Source: Desulfobacterales bacterium
Lineage (GTDB): Bacteria; Desulfobacterota; Desulfobacteria; Desulfobacterales; UBA2174_A
Direction of reading: 5' to 3'
NCBI GenBank assembly: GCA_025454075.1
Contig: JALOPD010000189.1
Span: 1-6,836 of the forward strand
DNA length: 6,836 nt
Shown: one piece after another, positions 6,441-6,836 of the stretch
How the letters are laid out: every line of letters starts with the position of its first letter
Position numbering within the stretch: the first letter of the stretch is position 1
Notes under the pieces: model-generated
Databases searched by the model: none
Told to the model about the DNA's origin: nothing
The model's input: the letters and a program-made list of their open reading frames with translations, nothing else
Position numbers and translations under genes: made by a program

Positions 6441-6468
6441 AAAAAGAAGAGCCTCAAATCCGGCTCCT
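6441..6468 (-). terminator. Possible intrinsic terminator of an upstream minus-strand gene
   Basis: In the minus direction, AGGAGCC (6462-6468) pairs with GGCTCTT (6447-6453), including one G-T pair, across an 8-nt loop. It is followed by CTTTTT. The stem is short and the T-run modest, so the call is tentative. If real, it would end a transcript entering from the right and insulate the dcw promoter. Confidence 0.38.
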
Positions 6469-6753
6469 TCGGTTTGAAATCTCGTCAAATAACTGGCGGT
6501 TCCGCTATGCCGGGACTGAACGAAGAAGTGGCCTGATAATTTCGTTATCGATATTTTATAATCAATTTTTTAAATATGTTATGATGATCGCTCTTACGTT
6601 CTGGCGGCCTGATTTGACCTTTCGCTCCGCGCTTTCCTCTCTTTTCCCTCACGGCACACAATTTGCAGAAAATCCATCGGGTTGCATCTCGCTCAATACA
6701 TTTTTCAAGTTATTACAATAATCTAAGACGGATCTGCCGATGGAATCGACCGG

Positions 6754-6836
6754 GCGGAGCCATATTCACACTAGTTTCCCCAAAACAACTTTTGAGGGCG
6801 CGGAGCCATATTCACACTAGTTTCCCCAAAACAACT
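6754..6836. repeat. Tandem direct repeat, two identical 37-bp copies at 46-bp period, reaching the window end
   Basis: The 37 bases at 6754-6790 (starting GCGGAGCCATATTCAC and ending CCAAAACAACT) recur without a mismatch at 6800-6836, separated by 9 bases (TTTGAGGGC). Copy 2 stops exactly at the window end, so further copies cannot be seen. At the copy 1 junction is a stem-loop: CCC-CAAAA, loop CAAC, TTTTG-A-GGG (6778-6798), an 8-bp stem with one bulged A. The period is not a multiple of three and the frames hold stops, so it is not a protein repeat. It may be a minisatellite-like intergenic element or an assembly-edge artefact. Confidence 0.85.

Larger units (their letters stand above)
6367..6753. 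other. Intergenic region without a convincing gene
   Basis: About 390 bp with higher AT content than the cluster and no open frame that looks coding. It contains a G-quadruplex motif (6398-6430), a possible minus-strand terminator (6441-6468), and an AT-rich stretch (about 6536-6582) that includes an ATATTT/AAATAT inverted repeat at 6551-6556 and 6572-6577. No tRNA or other RNA gene was recognised. The gene to the right of the cluster must lie beyond the window. Confidence 0.6.

Noticed and set aside
6454..6478. Second hairpin option, TCAAA-CCG/CGG-TTTGA, as a plus-strand terminator
   Set aside because: The stem has a bulge, and no T-run follows on the plus strand. The alternative minus-strand fold with a T-run is better.
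6581..6721. Plus-strand 46-codon open frame (starts MMIALTFWRP)
   Set aside because: There is no ribosome binding site or recognisable motif, and it lies in AT-rich intergenic DNA where short frames are expected by chance.
6732..6769. Minus-strand 16-codon frame beginning ATGGCTCCG near repeat copy 1 as a leader peptide
   Set aside because: It is too short and lacks a ribosome binding site or any downstream attenuator structure.
6754..6836. CRISPR array start
   Set aside because: The gap between the two 37-bp copies is only 9 bp, far shorter than a spacer. No cas gene is present and only two copies are visible.

Overview
The window carries the start of a bacterial division and cell wall (dcw) cluster. 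All recognisable genes lie on the minus strand, so they are read from right to left: mraZ (5832-6287), rsmH (4895-5857), ftsL (4531-4827), ftsI (2795-4525), murE (1248-2798) and the first ~395 codons of murF, which runs off the left edge. The coding part is very GC-rich and tightly packed. mraZ and rsmH overlap by 26 bp, ftsL and ftsI are 5 bp apart, and ftsI and murE share an ATGA overlap. Only two spacers exceed 60 bp: rsmH-ftsL, which holds two GC-rich stem-loops, and murE-murF, which holds a heptamer repeat.

Gene order and protein sequences point to a Gram-negative, meso-diaminopimelate-type bacterium, most likely a deltaproteobacterium (Desulfobacterota or a relative). The MurE has a DNPR motif, and the RsmH and MraZ wording (for example GISLHHLE and CDKQDRILIPP) resembles what I recall from that group. 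This is an inference from memory, not a search result.

The cluster links peptidoglycan precursor synthesis to septation. MurE and MurF add the third residue and the D-Ala-D-Ala dipeptide to the UDP-MurNAc stem peptide. FtsI cross-links septal peptidoglycan and FtsL is a divisome scaffold. RsmH methylates 16S rRNA, and MraZ is the transcriptional regulator of the cluster.

Upstream of mraZ is about 550 bp with no convincing gene and a markedly higher AT content. Next to mraZ it holds a good sigma70-type promoter (TTGACT, 17 bp, TTTAAT) overlapping four TGG boxes at an exact 10-bp period, which fits a MraZ autoregulatory operator. Further out are an A7/T7 palindrome, a G-quadruplex motif and a possible terminator for an upstream minus-strand gene. 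At the right edge are two identical 37-bp copies of a hairpin-containing sequence at a 46-bp period. The genes themselves are conventional. The least explained elements are the edge repeat, the murE-murF heptamer spacer and the detailed layout of the mraZ control region. I saw no evidence for a wholly new system.
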